Source: Cerioporus squamosus
Taxonomy: Eukaryota > Basidiomycota > Agaricomycetes > Polyporales > Polyporaceae
Reading direction: 5' to 3'
Assembly (NCBI GenBank): GCA_022592435.1
Contig: JABYQS010000012.1
Coordinates: forward strand, 248,001 to 312,000
DNA: 64,000 nucleotides
Below, one piece after another: positions 36,900-48,233 of the stretch (position 1 is its first letter; each line of letters opens with the position of its first letter). Both the position numbers and the translations under genes were made by a program. Below the pieces are notes generated by a model. The model did not search any database, was not told where the DNA came from, and was given only the letters and a program-made list of their open reading frames with translations.

Positions 36900-39030
36900 T
36901 CAATTGCTTGTGACCGAGTTACCAGTACAGGTTACCAAGCCATCTATTCGTGGGAATCGGCCTCGAGACCTCCTCGAGCTCCTCCTCCCTCCTCCTGAAG
37001 AAAACTTCTTTCTCCTCTCCGCTCGCGGACATCACACGCAGTATCCTCAACCGTATGCTCTTGGAAAGATGGTGGTTTCCATGTGAATGCGAACACAACC
37101 GCTAGTCAAGACTCAGGCTGGCTCTTGCAACCGCTGGCCACGGCCTGCAATTCTAATCTTGAGGTCTGTACCACCGCTGTTGTCTATTCCACAGGTCGTC
37201 TGATCGATTTCTTCAGAGTATGTGAATTTTGATACCGGCGCATAGACTCGGCACAAGCGCACTCTCTAGACCTCTTGCGAGAGTGACGCCGAAAATGACC
37301 CGGATCCCCACAAGTTGTGCCTGGCAAGGCGACACCTGGCAGACACAGTGCGATACAACTTGGGGACAACTTCCTCACATACGCTCTTGGACGACGTACT
37401 TTTTGCGCACTATCCAGGTTCTGTGTCGACACGCTAAGTCCACGATGGCCTGGAAGGTCTTAGCGCCGGTAGCGCATATACCCCACTTTCCCGATGCACG
37501 GGTATCTGCACTGCCTGCGTGGTTCTTCTCTCGAAGTGGGAAGTCGAACTCGACCAGCTACCAGCATCTTTTTCTGTTGCCCTCTTCTGTCAACAACCCT
37601 CACCCTGAAACTTGAACTCATCTGGCAAGCCTGCCTCCCTGTCCTCGTCACCACACTGGCACCTATGGGCTCGCCGACAAATCCGCCTTACTTTGGCTTA
37701 TAGGACTGCTTTCTCCTTGCTGGGCAAGTGCAACAACACGATTGCTGGTGGCGGTCGGACCTCTCCTGCACGGGAACTAGCGACGGATGTTCGCTCAACG
37801 ACTGTCGGACCTACCCTGTGATCTTGGTGCACAATGCACGTCTTGCGGACGTCACCGTCTACGAGCCGCTCTGTCTCCAAGAGACGTTTGAGCCGAGGCG
37901 GTCTACAAGCCAAGATGCGCCACTCGAGAGGAACAACAGTACGCACCTCTCAACTTCTTGTCTACATCCCTTACTAGTTCCCGCAATGCCATGTGTTCGT
38001 ACACGCGTTCTTCCGCAACATTCTCTGCTCGAACTATGCTCTCCAAGCTGAGCCATCGAACAACACTGAAACGCCACTGCATACGCGGCCTGGGGTTCCA
38101 GGGGCACGTTGCTACGAGATGCCTAGAGGCCACCGCTTAGGGCAAGTGCCGCTTGGAAGTCAGCGGCTCGTTCTGCTTGCTATGTCGGGCAAGCCGTCAT
38201 GTACGCGGCGAGGGGTGAGCTCCCGTAACATGTTTCATGTTACGCGGGTCCGGCTCTCTCCATCGTTGCACAGAGCTCGCTCACCGCCGCTCCTTGGTGG
38301 GCAGACGACGGCGGAGTTGCTCTTGTGCAGTGATAGGCAGGACATTCCCTACTGCGTACTGCGACTCGTCCAAAATTTCTTGGCCGGGAAACCGCTATTT
38401 AAGCCCATATCTGTTCGTCATTCTTCGACTGTTTGGGACGCCGACGTTGTTTCTGGCTTCTCGCGCTCGGTCAATGGACCAGGTCAATATGCAACGGTGA
38501 TGGTGACCTTGTTCTAGGTCGTTGCGCGTAAGAGACTACGGCGGCTGCAGAAAGAGTCTTGCCTTGTTTCTGCCGTTGCGGGAGGATCAAAGGAACGATT
38601 CGGGCAGGCAGCGCCAGAGTGGGCGCCTGTTTGCCGGTGTTTGGCACGGTGGGCGGACATTTGGCAAACCTTCCGATAGTGGCAGTAAGCAATCCGCTCG
38701 TCCTGCAGCGCAGAGGGCCCGGCTTCGGGTTCCTTTATCCTGCTTGCTCCCGGCGGACAATTTGCGCCTACGCGTCGCCATGGACGCGTCGTTAAATGTC
38801 CCATGGCGTCTCTCCAGCTGCGACCACCACCTGCTGTACTTGGAACCTCCACAGCGTTGTTCTCCCCGAGCCCTCTTCTCTAAATGGTAGCGCGTTGTTC
38901 CAGCACTCCGAATCATCCTAGTCGAGCCGGGCCAATCTCCGCGAATATCGACAGAATCACCTTGCCGCGTGCCTACCTGCAATCGGGCAAGTTGCGTGGC
39001 CGCAAAGCCATGCGCAAGAATCCTTACAAG
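36900..39030. other. gene-poor stretch left of the CLP1-like gene
   Basis: About 2.1 kb with only short or shadow open frames. The longest plus-strand frame (37993-38517) has no recognisable domain and a composition unlike the genes around it. The right end is the probable promoter of the CLP1-like gene. Confidence 0.35.
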
Positions 39031-39038
39031 CACCCGGC

Positions 39039-39044
39039 TATAAA
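39039..39044 (+). promoter_or_regulatory. candidate TATA box of the CLP1-like gene
   Basis: TATAAA in the context GGCTATAAAGG, 83 bp before the ATG at 39127 and followed by a C/T-rich leader (CACCTCCACCTCCGACCCCA). This supports the start at 39127 over upstream in-frame ATGs at 38884 and 39010. Confidence 0.6.
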
Positions 39045-39126
39045 GGACAGTATCTTCACCTCCACCTCCGACCCCACCTCCCAAACATCCACCTCCTCGT
39101 CCCAGCGCAAGCCACGCGATCCACAG

Positions 39127-40136
39127 ATGCCCTACGTTACCCCCGTCCCGCCCCTCGTCGACCCCCAGTACTGGCGGTCTCTGCCTCGCACCCTCGAGAG
39201 GCCCCCGATCGGCGAGATAAACCCGGCGAACATCGCCTCTGCGGATCCATCGTACGCTGGGGTGCCTCCCGACCAACTCCGGGATGGCTTCCCATTCTGT
39301 GGTATACGGCGAGTCCACCTGTACTCTTCTTCGTATGCAATGACCTTACCTGTGTCAGACCTAGTCCCATCGCACCTTACAATGGGGAGCCGGAACTCTT
39401 CGTCAGCGCCCCAACCGCGACCCTCGGGGACCATTACGACTTTATTCTAATGGACGTCGGGCTCGCAGCGCAGCCGACCCATGCATTTGGTATCTTCCCC
39501 ACCTTCTCCGCGGCGCAGGACGCCCGCTGCACCCCGCACCAGCTGCCCATGGCCTTCCCGCAGCGCCGTCGGGTCACCCTCAATCCCACCCACGGCGCGC
39601 TCTGGGCCGCGTACTGCTCGAAGCTGCCCGCCCTGCCGTACGCCCCCATGCAGATTGCCCCCGGCAGCCCCGGCACCAAGGACAGCCCCGCCACCTCCAT
39701 CGTGCGCCTCCCCCTGGTGCCGCTCCCGCTGCCGTTCCCGCCGGGGTTCTTCTTCATCATGCGGTACATCTACACGCGCGTGCCGTGGCACTTCATCGCG
39801 GAGATGCTCCTGCCCGTCGACCAGCAGGGCGACGTGAGCGAGAAGTCGCCGCAGCTCAAGCCGTGGGCGGAGTTCTTCGACATCATCACCGTCGTCCCGG
39901 AGACGGAGAAGAACTTCGTCCTGCGCGAGCTGCATCCCGCCGCGGTCGACAAGTTCGGGGCGCTCTTGGCGGGGCGATATGCGCGGCTCGACTTGTGTCG
40001 CCTCGCGAGGAACGTGTGGGGCACGTACCAGAACGCGGTGTATCTCGGCTTCGTCGACGAGAAGCTGTGGGAGGCCATCGAGTTTTCGTGGGCTTCGGTG
40101 CTGAAGGCCTTGGAGATTTCTGACCCTGGCCCGTGA
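39127..40136 (+). CDS. CLP1-like protein (clamp connection / clampless1 family)
   Basis: Two exons. Exon 1 from ATG 39127: MPYVTPVPPLVDPQYWRSLP, GEINPANIASADPSYAGVPP. A short intron with an uncertain donor (perhaps GTACTC near 39319, acceptor CAG at 39359) joins to PSPIAPYNGEPELFVSAPTA, then DVGLAAQPTHAFGIFPTFSA, RRRVTLNPTHGALWAAYCSK, LPLVPLPLPFPPGFFFIMRY and YTRVPWHFIAEMLLP, ending KALEISDPGP, TGA at 40134. About 320 residues. From memory this layout, with the NP-IASADPSYA-like block and the R-VTL-P-H-L-W--YC-LP block, fits the basidiomycete Clp1 family, needed for clamp cell formation downstream of the A mating-type genes in Coprinopsis. Family assignment is by motif recall, so moderately sure; function here is inference. 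Confidence 0.6.
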
Positions 40137-40717
40137 GGCGAATGAGGAGGAGAAATCCCGCTGTGATTGAGTCGCAGCTGCCGAAGTCCTTGTGAGTTTT
40201 CCCCTCTTCGTCGACCAAGTGAATGCGCGATTGTTGACTCACTTACCTCAGGTATCAATCCCCTTCCCGTTAATTGAATCTTCCTAGTATATACTACGAT
40301 CGAATGTCCTGCACTCCTTATTCACATTGTAGCGTTAGTACTGTTTGGGCAGATTTGCCACTACCTGTATACGCTCGTTTGATTTACTTTGAATGGATCT
40401 TAGTGTTGATTTAAATGTTCTTGTCGAGCGGCAGAGGAGCAACTGGTGGCATAGGTCATTAAGCGTCGTAACAGGTCGTCATGAAGATCAAAGCAGCTCA
40501 GAGCGACAGCACTGTAGCCAAAGTAGTGGAAGAGACTGCATGAGCACAAGATTCAACGGAAACACGTCAGGACGCATAGCGCAATACACAAACAGGCGGG
40601 ACAATAACGTATCTCACCCCTCCAGCATCGGGTCGCACAGTTCATATACAAAGCAAGCAAACGCTTCTCGCGGTATCATAGATCGCAGACTGAGACTGTC
40701 CGGGTCTGGGAGCCTTG
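40137..40717. other. intergenic, convergent 3' flanks
   Basis: 580 bp between the stops of the CLP1-like gene (+) and the coiled-coil gene (-). No gene or repeat was seen. Confidence 0.45.
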
Positions 40718-43120
40718 CTACGCCTTCTCCTGGTCGAAGAAAGCGACGAGGTCACCAACGGGCACCTTCTGCTTCCCAACCAACGCCTTCGGCGGCGGGG
40801 GCCCGCCGTTCGCCAGCGCCTCCTTCGTCTGCCGCCGAATGACGAGCGGGTCAACAAACTTGCCCGACGTCGGCGTGACGGGCGGGATGGGCGCCCCCGT
40901 GCCCGAGTCCGACAGCCCCAGCCCGAAGCGGTCCGTCGAGCGCGAGCGCAGGCGGACGTTCAGCGGCGTGATCGGCGACGGCGCAGAGATCACCTGGGAG
41001 GTCATCGGGGCGTACATCGACTGCGGGCGGACGCGTCTGCCCTTTGGCTCGCCGTTCCCGTTCGGAGAGGACGAGGGCGAGGTCGGGGCGGAGGGTGGCG
41101 CGAGCCCCGCGCTGATGTGTCGCCCGGAGTTCTTGCCGATGGTTTCTTCATTCATGTCGTCGGACTCGTCTGCGCTGTGGTCGTCGAGGCCGGGGGATAC
41201 GGATACTGGCGAAGAGGAGAAGAAGGCGGTCCCGAGTTCCCGTGATTGCGAGCGTGAGTGAGGCGTGGGAGGCTGCTCGCGGGAGTCGTCTTCGCGGTCG
41301 CTGCGGTCACGGTCGCGAGCCATGATCTGCGTTCCGAGTGCGACGGTGTAGCGCTTGCGAGGAGTCGGGCTTGCGCTGGATGGCCGCCAGGCAGGCGGGT
41401 TCGGAGGAGGCAGAGACACGGGGCTGGTGGTGCCGTTGGCTTGCTTGTTGTTTGGAAGACCGGAGGGAGAGTTGCCGGCGGAAAACGTGTCGAACTCCTG
41501 CGAGGGTAATCCTGAGATAGACAAGCGCCCCTTCGTTGCAGAGGTGAGAGAAGCAGGGGGCGAGTTCGTAGGCGAGAACGGTCCCTGTCCCAGCGACGAG
41601 GAATCTGGAGGAGACGCGTAGTCACCGGTGGGGTATGGGAGTCGGGTCCGGGAGCCGCGGCTCTTGGAAGGTACTGGGGTGGTAATGGGAGGACTGGTCG
41701 TGCCGGCGCGTGGAGGAGTCGAGCGAGGAGGGCTAGTGACGCTGCGTGAGATGGACTGGATAGCAATGGAAGAGCTCGTCGACGGTGCTCTGGCCACAGT
41801 GGGAATATTCCGACCAGGTCCGGATGCCAAGTTTCCTGGCGCAGTGGCCATCTTCGCCATCTCGCGACCTAGCTCTCCAATGCGACCTTGCAGTTCAGCC
41901 ATCTCTTCCCTGATCTCGTGTAGAGCACCCCCAGAGTCACCGTTGGGACCATGCGATGCTTCCTTCTCGCGTTCCTTGTCGACTAACCAGCGCTCAACAT
42001 CGTCCATGCGCTCTTCGAGGGCTCGGACATGGCTCACAGTCCACTTCTCGAGCTTCTCAAAGCGCTTAGCGATGGTGAGCAGAGTGACGGGGACGTCTAG
42101 AGCGCCTTGGGCGTTGAACTGTGCATAGAGAGGATGCTGGGCTCTTGACGGAGAAGCGCCTTCCACATCTGACTCGCCGCCACGGTAAGGCGATGGGGCA
42201 AGACTAGGAGGGATACTGATGGCCCCACGGGGGTGAGGAGAGGGCGAGGATGGTGATGCAGACACCGGGCGAGAGGGAGATGCCGCTGCAGCTTGCCCCA
42301 GCTTGATGAACGCAGGATCGTCGTACTTGCCCTCGGGAGTGGTTGGCCAGTCCTTGCTCTTCTGCCTCTTCTCCATCTTTTCCATCTTCTTCTTCCCTTT
42401 CTCCATCTCCTTCTCGCGCTGCTTCGTTTCCTGATGATCTGCTGAGCGGGAGTCAAGGGCTCCTTGGTGGGCGTGAGCTTCTGCTTAGCCGTGGACCACC
42501 AGCTGCTCTCCTTCTGCGACGATGACGGCGAGGGCGGGGTGACGGGCATGGTCTGGGAGCGAGGAGGGGGCGGACGGAGGGACTCGGGGTTGTTCTGCAG
42601 CATGGCCATAACGCGCTCCTCCACTGTGCGTCGCTCCTCAGCCTCCTTTGCGAGGATGCGTTCGGCCTCGCGCCTGCTTCTCTCGCGTTCCCTCTCCGCC
42701 TCCGCCTCAAGCTCCTCGTCCGTGGGAAGTCCTGGCGATTTCGAGCTCATGTTGCTCACTAGCGATCCGACGCGTTGTGCGAAGTTGGCCGCGAACTGGG
42801 TCACCGATGGCGAGGGCGAGGTCGGGCGTTGGCCCCACTGCCGGCTGTTGCTGGAGTCCTCGGATGGATGGGTGGAGGAGGCGTCGCTGACCTCGCCGGT
42901 GTGCGGATCGATGGCGAACCCGTTTCTGAGAGGAGACGGTGGTCTGCGATTCCCGTATACTGGTTCCGGCTGCGAACACGGCAATCAACACGTCGAACAC
43001 GAGTCTACGGCTGCGATAACATCTGCTCTCACCAGGTTGAGCGGCGAGGGCGGCGGCGGGAGCGACATGCGCCGTTGCTGGGCTGGGGCGCCACCTGGAG
43101 GAACGAGGTTTGTGGTCGAC
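40718..43120 (-). CDS. Ser/Pro-rich coiled-coil protein, with probable one-base frameshift
   Basis: Start MSTTNLVPPGGAPAQQRRMS at 43120; intron (donor GTGAGAGC after SPLNL, acceptor TTCGCAG) to PEPVYGNRRPPSPLRNGFAI. Then a charged helix (EELEAEAERERERSRREAER), WWSTAKQKLTPTKEPLTPAQ, EKEMEKGKKKMEKMEKRQK, DWPTTPEGKYDDPAFIKLGQ, a coiled coil of about 80 residues (LLTIAKRFEKLEKWTVSHVR, EEMAELQGRIGELGREMAKM) and a long Ser/Pro-rich tail with SMYAPMTSQVISAPSPITPL, end FFDQEKA, stop at 40718. About 760 residues. Near 42433 the frame changes between QQII and ETKQREKE with no GT..AG intron possible; adding one base would restore it. Conserved among agaricomycetes as I recall, but unnamed. Divergent from LCB1 across a 217-bp promoter. 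Confidence 0.72.
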
Positions 43121-43337
43121 ATCGACGCTGAGGTTCTGTGGGATGGCGAGGCCATGACTGCTTGCTTCGGCGAGCACGCGGCTCAGCTCGCCGTCGCGGA
43201 CGTTGTGGAAGAGCGCAGGCTAGCCGTGGGCGTCGAGAACTGGTCCAAGTCGCCGGCGTCTCTCGGCGTCGTCCTCTTGCTTCCCGACCACGACCTCAAC
43301 GACGACAGCGACGGGCACGAACGCGACGACGGTCACG
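43121..43337. promoter_or_regulatory. short bidirectional promoter region
   Basis: 217 bp separate the ATG of the coiled-coil gene (-) from that of LCB1 (+). Both promoters must lie here or overlap the genes. No clear TATA box; head-to-head spacing this short usually implies shared regulation, which is inference. Confidence 0.55.
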
Positions 43338-45326
43338 ATGAGCAGCTCCTCGCAAAGCCTCGAGCTGCTTTTTACCTTTCTCTCGAGGTCCTACACGACG
43401 CTCGAGACTAACTTCTACAAAATCCCCGGCTCTGCTGTTGTCGCGCGCTATGTCAAGTCTTCGCACCAGAACGACCCCGGACGTACTCTCCTCGAGGTCA
43501 TCCTCATCATCTTTGCCATCCGGACGCTGCTGCAGTCGCGGACGCGCGGTGACCAGTCCGGGAAGCACTTTATCCAGTTTGACGAGAAGGTACGCGCCCA
43601 CCTTTCCACCAACCTCCTCCATTCTGCCAGCTGAACGCGTTACTGAACGCGTTACATTCTCTAGGAAATCGACGAGCTCGTGGAGGAATGGACACCGGAA
43701 CCTCTCGCCCAGCCCCTCACGCCTCAGGAGCAGGCTGACCTCGCGTCGGTCCCCGTCATCGTCGGTCCCACTGGTCCCAAGCCCAAGCTCGCGTCGGGCA
43801 AGACCGTGATCAACATGGCAAGCTACAACTTCACCGGACTCGCAGGCAATGAGGAGATCAAGGCCTCTGCTGTTGAGACGCTCAGGAAGTATGGTCTGGG
43901 TAGCTGCGGTCCTCCCGGCTTCTACGGTACTCAAGGTGAGCATTCCGCCCTCCCACGTGTTTGTACGCGCATTGCCCTATCAAGTTGGGGACGTTGCAAG
44001 ACGTACTACTAAGTGTATGCGTTTGTGTCGGAACCGCTAGGGGGAACACGGCTGCGCCGCTTCTGGTGCTGACTCAATCTGATGACAGACGTCCATATCC
44101 AACTTGAACAAGACATTGCTGACTTCCTAGGCACGGAGGCCGCCATTCTCTACTCCCAAGCGTTTGCGACTATCAGTTCTGTCATTCCGGCATTCTGCAA
44201 ACGCGGAGATGTCATAGTGGCGGACAGAGGTGTCAACTTCGCGATTCAGAAGGGCCTCCAGATCTCGCGTTGCACGGTTCGATGGTACGATCACAACGAC
44301 ATGGAGAGCTTGGAGCACGTCCTTGAGAGCGTCGAGAAGGAGCGGAAGAAACGCAGGGCTCCTTTGACGCGTCGTTTCATCGTGACCGAGGGTGTCTTCG
44401 ACCACGACGGCGCTATGGCTGACCTTCCGAAGCTTGTACGTGCTCATCCCTTACTCATGTCTGACCGCCATTCACCGTTAGGCAGGTCGAGCTCAAGAAG
44501 AAGTACAAGTACCGATTGATTCTCGATGAGAGCATCTCCTTCGGCAGTGTAGGTCGCACTGGCCGCGGTTTGACTGAGCTGTACAACGTACCGGTACGTG
44601 AGCAGGACGACTTCACTCCTACCCTGAACTCACGCGTCGTCTAGGCGTCCGAGGTCGACATGCTTGTCGGGTCCGTTGCGACGGGTCTTGCCTCCGCAGG
44701 CGGATTCTGTGCTGGCTCTCACATTGTCGTGAACCATCAGGTACGATACCACCGCCGTCGTCCGCACCGAGGTAACTGAGTGTTGTTCACAGCGCATCAA
44801 CGGCACATCCTTCGTGTTCTCTGCTGCCATGCCCGCTGCATTGACCGTTGCTGCGTCAGAGGGTATCAACATCCTCCGCAACACACCCTCGATCCTCAGC
44901 ACCCTGCAGGACAACATCCGTGCCGTCCGCGCGATCCTCGACCGCGCCGACTGCATCACGATCCCCTCGCACCCTGCCAGCGCCACCATCCATCTGCAGA
45001 TCCGCTGGCCCACCCTCCAGGTGCCGATGCACACTTCGTCCTCGTCTTCGCCGAGCAAGCCGTCGAACCCGCTGTCGGTAAAGCCGCGCGACCCCCCGCA
45101 GTTCAACGTCGAGCTCGAGGAGAAGCTGCTGCAGGACATCGTCGACGAGGCGCTCGGGCAGGGCGTCATGATCACGCGGGCGAAGCGGCTGCGTGGTCAG
45201 GAGCTTGTCGAGGTCCGGCCAAGCATCCGCCTCGCGGTCACCGCGGCGCTGTCGCGCAAGGACTGCGAGAAGGCGGCGTCGGTGGTCAAGGCTGCGTTTG
45301 CGAAGGTGATCGGGAAGCGTCGGTAG
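43338..45326 (+). CDS. LCB1: serine palmitoyltransferase subunit 1 (LCB1)
   Basis: Multi-exon gene for the non-catalytic subunit of serine palmitoyltransferase, which with LCB2 condenses serine and palmitoyl-CoA in the ER to start sphingolipid synthesis. Start [20 protein letters not shown], a membrane segment ([16 protein letters not shown]) near residues 50-65, then [35 protein letters not shown] joined to [97 protein letters not shown], and an end at [16 protein letters not shown] at 45324. The position where LCB2 has the PLP lysine is threonine here (SVATGL), as expected for LCB1. About 505 residues, normal for the family. Introns are short; the fourth donor follows NVP near 44592. No break. 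Confidence 0.93.
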
Positions 45327-46077
45327 AGGCTTCGAGGGTTCGCTCGGGACTGCGAGGCTCGAGCTTGGGATGGTTCAGGTTCATAGAGCGTGCGGGTCGA
45401 TCGCGCGCGGATATATGTTCATCTAATTCTTGTATACCACACTAATGGTGCAGACCGATTTTTGGAGCTACGCTGCCATTATCAAGCCTTCCACAAGAGT
45501 ACAGGTGAGTCGCCTGCCGACTCACATCTCATATGCCCTTACCGCACATAGCGAGATGCCCTGCGCTTCTCGGGTATCTGATGATTAGTTTATAGTTGAG
45601 GGTCTCGTTCTTCGCATCGTTGTTGGTATACTTCCGGTGCACCGGACAAGGCTCTAGGAGACGACGAGGACAGACACGAGAGGACCATTGCCAACGACTC
45701 AAGCCATCCTCTCTCAGCTGGTGGGAGCATCAGAGACTGCTTCACGAGTCGCTGATGGGGTTGTTCTGTGTTTTCACGAACAACCGGTTTCATCTCGGTG
45801 CATGTCACGACTAGCCTAGAACATATCGGATTGCAGCAGAAGGATGGGTATATTCGGTTACATACGTATGCTTCGCGGGTACTAGTCATGGGTCTTCGAG
45901 ATGCAACTCAGGGATGTGGCTGCCATGTAACTCGTCCTGCAACCTGAGAAGCACGTTCGGGGGGATCTGGGAAATCCAAGCGTATGCGATCTACACGCTA
46001 CCGTGTGAGGAGCCAACCGCACGGTGGGATTATCTACGGGGTAAGGAGCGAAGTCGACAACGAGGACCGTATAGCCT
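45327..46077. other. intergenic
   Basis: 3' flanks of LCB1 (+) and of unknown gene U3 (-). Minor open frames only; nothing supported. Confidence 0.4.
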
Positions 46078-47830
46078 TCAGGCTCGAAGCTCCGGTTGTC
46101 CGCGGAGCGTGGCTTGCATACGAGGGGGCAGATGCGCGTGGAGCTCAAGAACCCACGGACCCGCAACTCTCTGACCGTTGCGTACAATCCGCTGCGGCGC
46201 AAACTGTATGTAGGGAGGGGACTGGCCGGGCACCGGCCTGTCTCCCCGATGCGTCGCGTCGAGCTTCAACATCACGGCCCAGAAGAAGTTCGGAATTTGT
46301 ATCAGTTGTCAATGTACTACTAGGTGAGATCGAGAGTTATTGTCAAGCTTACCAAACCGAGAATCCAGGGTTCGTCATCCCTGATCAACGAACGTCTCGC
46401 TTGGGCTTTGCACAAAACAGGCCATCGTACCGCCGGGCTGCCCAGGCGCCGCCCATGGGCTGGCGAGAAACTCTTCAGCGCTGCAGCGCATTGTGAAGAT
46501 CGTGCCGACAGAATCTTGGAACTGAAACAGTATGTCGTGCTTGGAAAAGTCACAGTAGTGCCGCAGCCATTGCTCATGTGTGTTGGGATAGAGCTCTTCC
46601 GGCATATGGAACCACTGTGTCCAAATCACCCTTAATAGCCACTGCGGCAGCACGGAACACATACTACCTGCATAACGTGTCATGAGAGGGGCGTCAGTTC
46701 GAGCTACGAGGTGTAGTGCAGCATAAGGACGTTCACCTGAGTCCAACATGACTCGGATACCTGTCAGGGTTCCGTCGTCTTTGCCATCCACTGGCAGTCT
46801 GTCGGTTCGAGCGTCTCGTAGTTCGGATTCGCATCCAGGGGTTCCAGGAGCGTTGAGGAGAGAAGTTAAAGAGACCACCAGCGGTAGTGGTCCTCAAACT
46901 CTAGGTCGGGAAAGATATAGAGTGGAGGAGTGCAGTCCGGTAACATGATCTTCTCGTCGCCAAGTCCCAGGTACCCACAGGGGGAAGTGACACCATAGTA
47001 CACAAAGCTTTGCCTGTACGGCTTGTCAGCAAGAAGATATTTGTGCGTGTGCCAGCATGTGGTCGTTCGGTGCGAAGAGTCGCATGAAGAGACACATCGG
47101 CTTACCCGATATGCGAGAATTAGCAGACCGCGCGCAGTATAGCCAACTTATAAGTATCCAGACGCACCTTAGATACAAGCCCAACTCCCTCGTTCAGAAT
47201 GGCGAAGAATGTCTATAGTACCGCATAGTATCAGGATCATATACCAATGCAAGTCAAGCCACACGCATCACCAGAAACTCACCACTCTGTCCGCGCTCGA
47301 GGCGTTATGCCAGGGAGCCCTAAACCTGTGCTTACTGTCAGCAAAGCAGTCACCCGAAACTCATCGAGTGAAGGATCCTACCCAGGCACGCCCATACCTA
47401 GGTTGCCGTCATTCCCTTGCGCAGCTGTGTCCTTGTCCACAGCGATCGCCAATACTCGCGCAAATTGGAGCTTGTAATCCTCCATGTAACCTGGCTTACC
47501 ATTGACCCATTCTCACGCGGGAGCTTTGAACGGCATATCGCATGCTCGACATGCAGGCCATCGCGCCAAGCCTAACGCAGGCCCGTTGCGGTCAGTCTAG
47601 TCATAGTTTGAGTCTGAGCGTACTTCTGTCTGAATTCAGGCCCAGGGGTCGCATCAGACCAATCGCACAGTATAAAGGCATCCATGTTCCCCATAAGACC
47701 GGGAGGAAGATCGAGCTGGACGCGCTGCACGAATTCTTTGGCGTAAACCCAGTTAAACGGCGAGTTTGTCAGAGAAGTCATATCGGCACAAGGGGTACTC
47801 CGCGTGTCGTGACGGATGTCCATATCATCA
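46078..47830 (-). CDS. unknown spliced gene U3, similar in parts to U1
   Basis: Minus-strand coding blocks: SLTNSPFNWVYAKEFVQRVQ, MGNMDAFILCDWSDATPGPE near 47760-47630; YMEDYKLQFARVLAIAVDKD near 47490-47410 (donor GTATGGG after GNDGNL); PSLDEFRVTALL near 47380; VDGKDDGTLTGIRVMLDSGE, PQWLLRVIWTQWFHMPEELY, YCDFSKHDILFQFQDSVGTI, RCSAEEFLASPWAAPGQPGG near 46800-46440; and PPYIQFAPQRIVRNGQRVAG near 46210, ending at 46078. SPW, PYIQFAPQR and VMLDS are shared with U1, and FV-RV...CDW with U1's FLAEVK...CYDW, so the two genes appear related. Start codon and full exon map are not fixed. No family recognised; no signal peptide seen. Confidence 0.4.
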
Positions 47831-48233
47831 CGTACGCGGCGACGAGGAAATTAAGCTTATAGTGTCCCGGTCGATCGAGTATTGCAGGCGCAGTTCGACG
47901 GCCATGGGTTCTCAACATAGATACCCAGACGTTCATGTATCCTGTTGTTCTGAAGTACCCGCTTCCAAGTTCTTGATTACTTGCTATTAGCGAGTCAGAA
48001 ACTTTGGGTTGGAAACTTTCGCGTTACTAGTAGTAAGTATCAGTGGAAACACTTGCCTGCCCTGAAGTATATGTAGTCCGCTTTCAACGTTGTTAACTCA
48101 TGAATCATTTAACTTAAATATTGATACTTACTATGCGGCCTCGAAAGACGCCCGATGCAGCCAAAGAACTTCGCTTCTACCACCACCACCTCCTGTTCCT
48201 CCTCCTTCTCCTGCCGTCCATGTCACTACAACG

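Noticed and set aside
36892..38517. Possible gene from open frames between 36.9 and 38.5 kb
   Set aside because: No family motif, no consistent splice pattern, and composition unlike neighbouring genes.
38587..39434. Minus-strand 243-codon frame opposite the CLP1-like gene
   Set aside because: Arg/Gly-rich composition, no domain, and it lies antisense to a frame with conserved blocks and a TATA box.
40715..43411. Plus-strand frames, including a 315-codon one, opposite the coiled-coil gene
   Set aside because: Low-complexity shadows of the coiled-coil coding frame; the long one runs across the LCB1 promoter and start.
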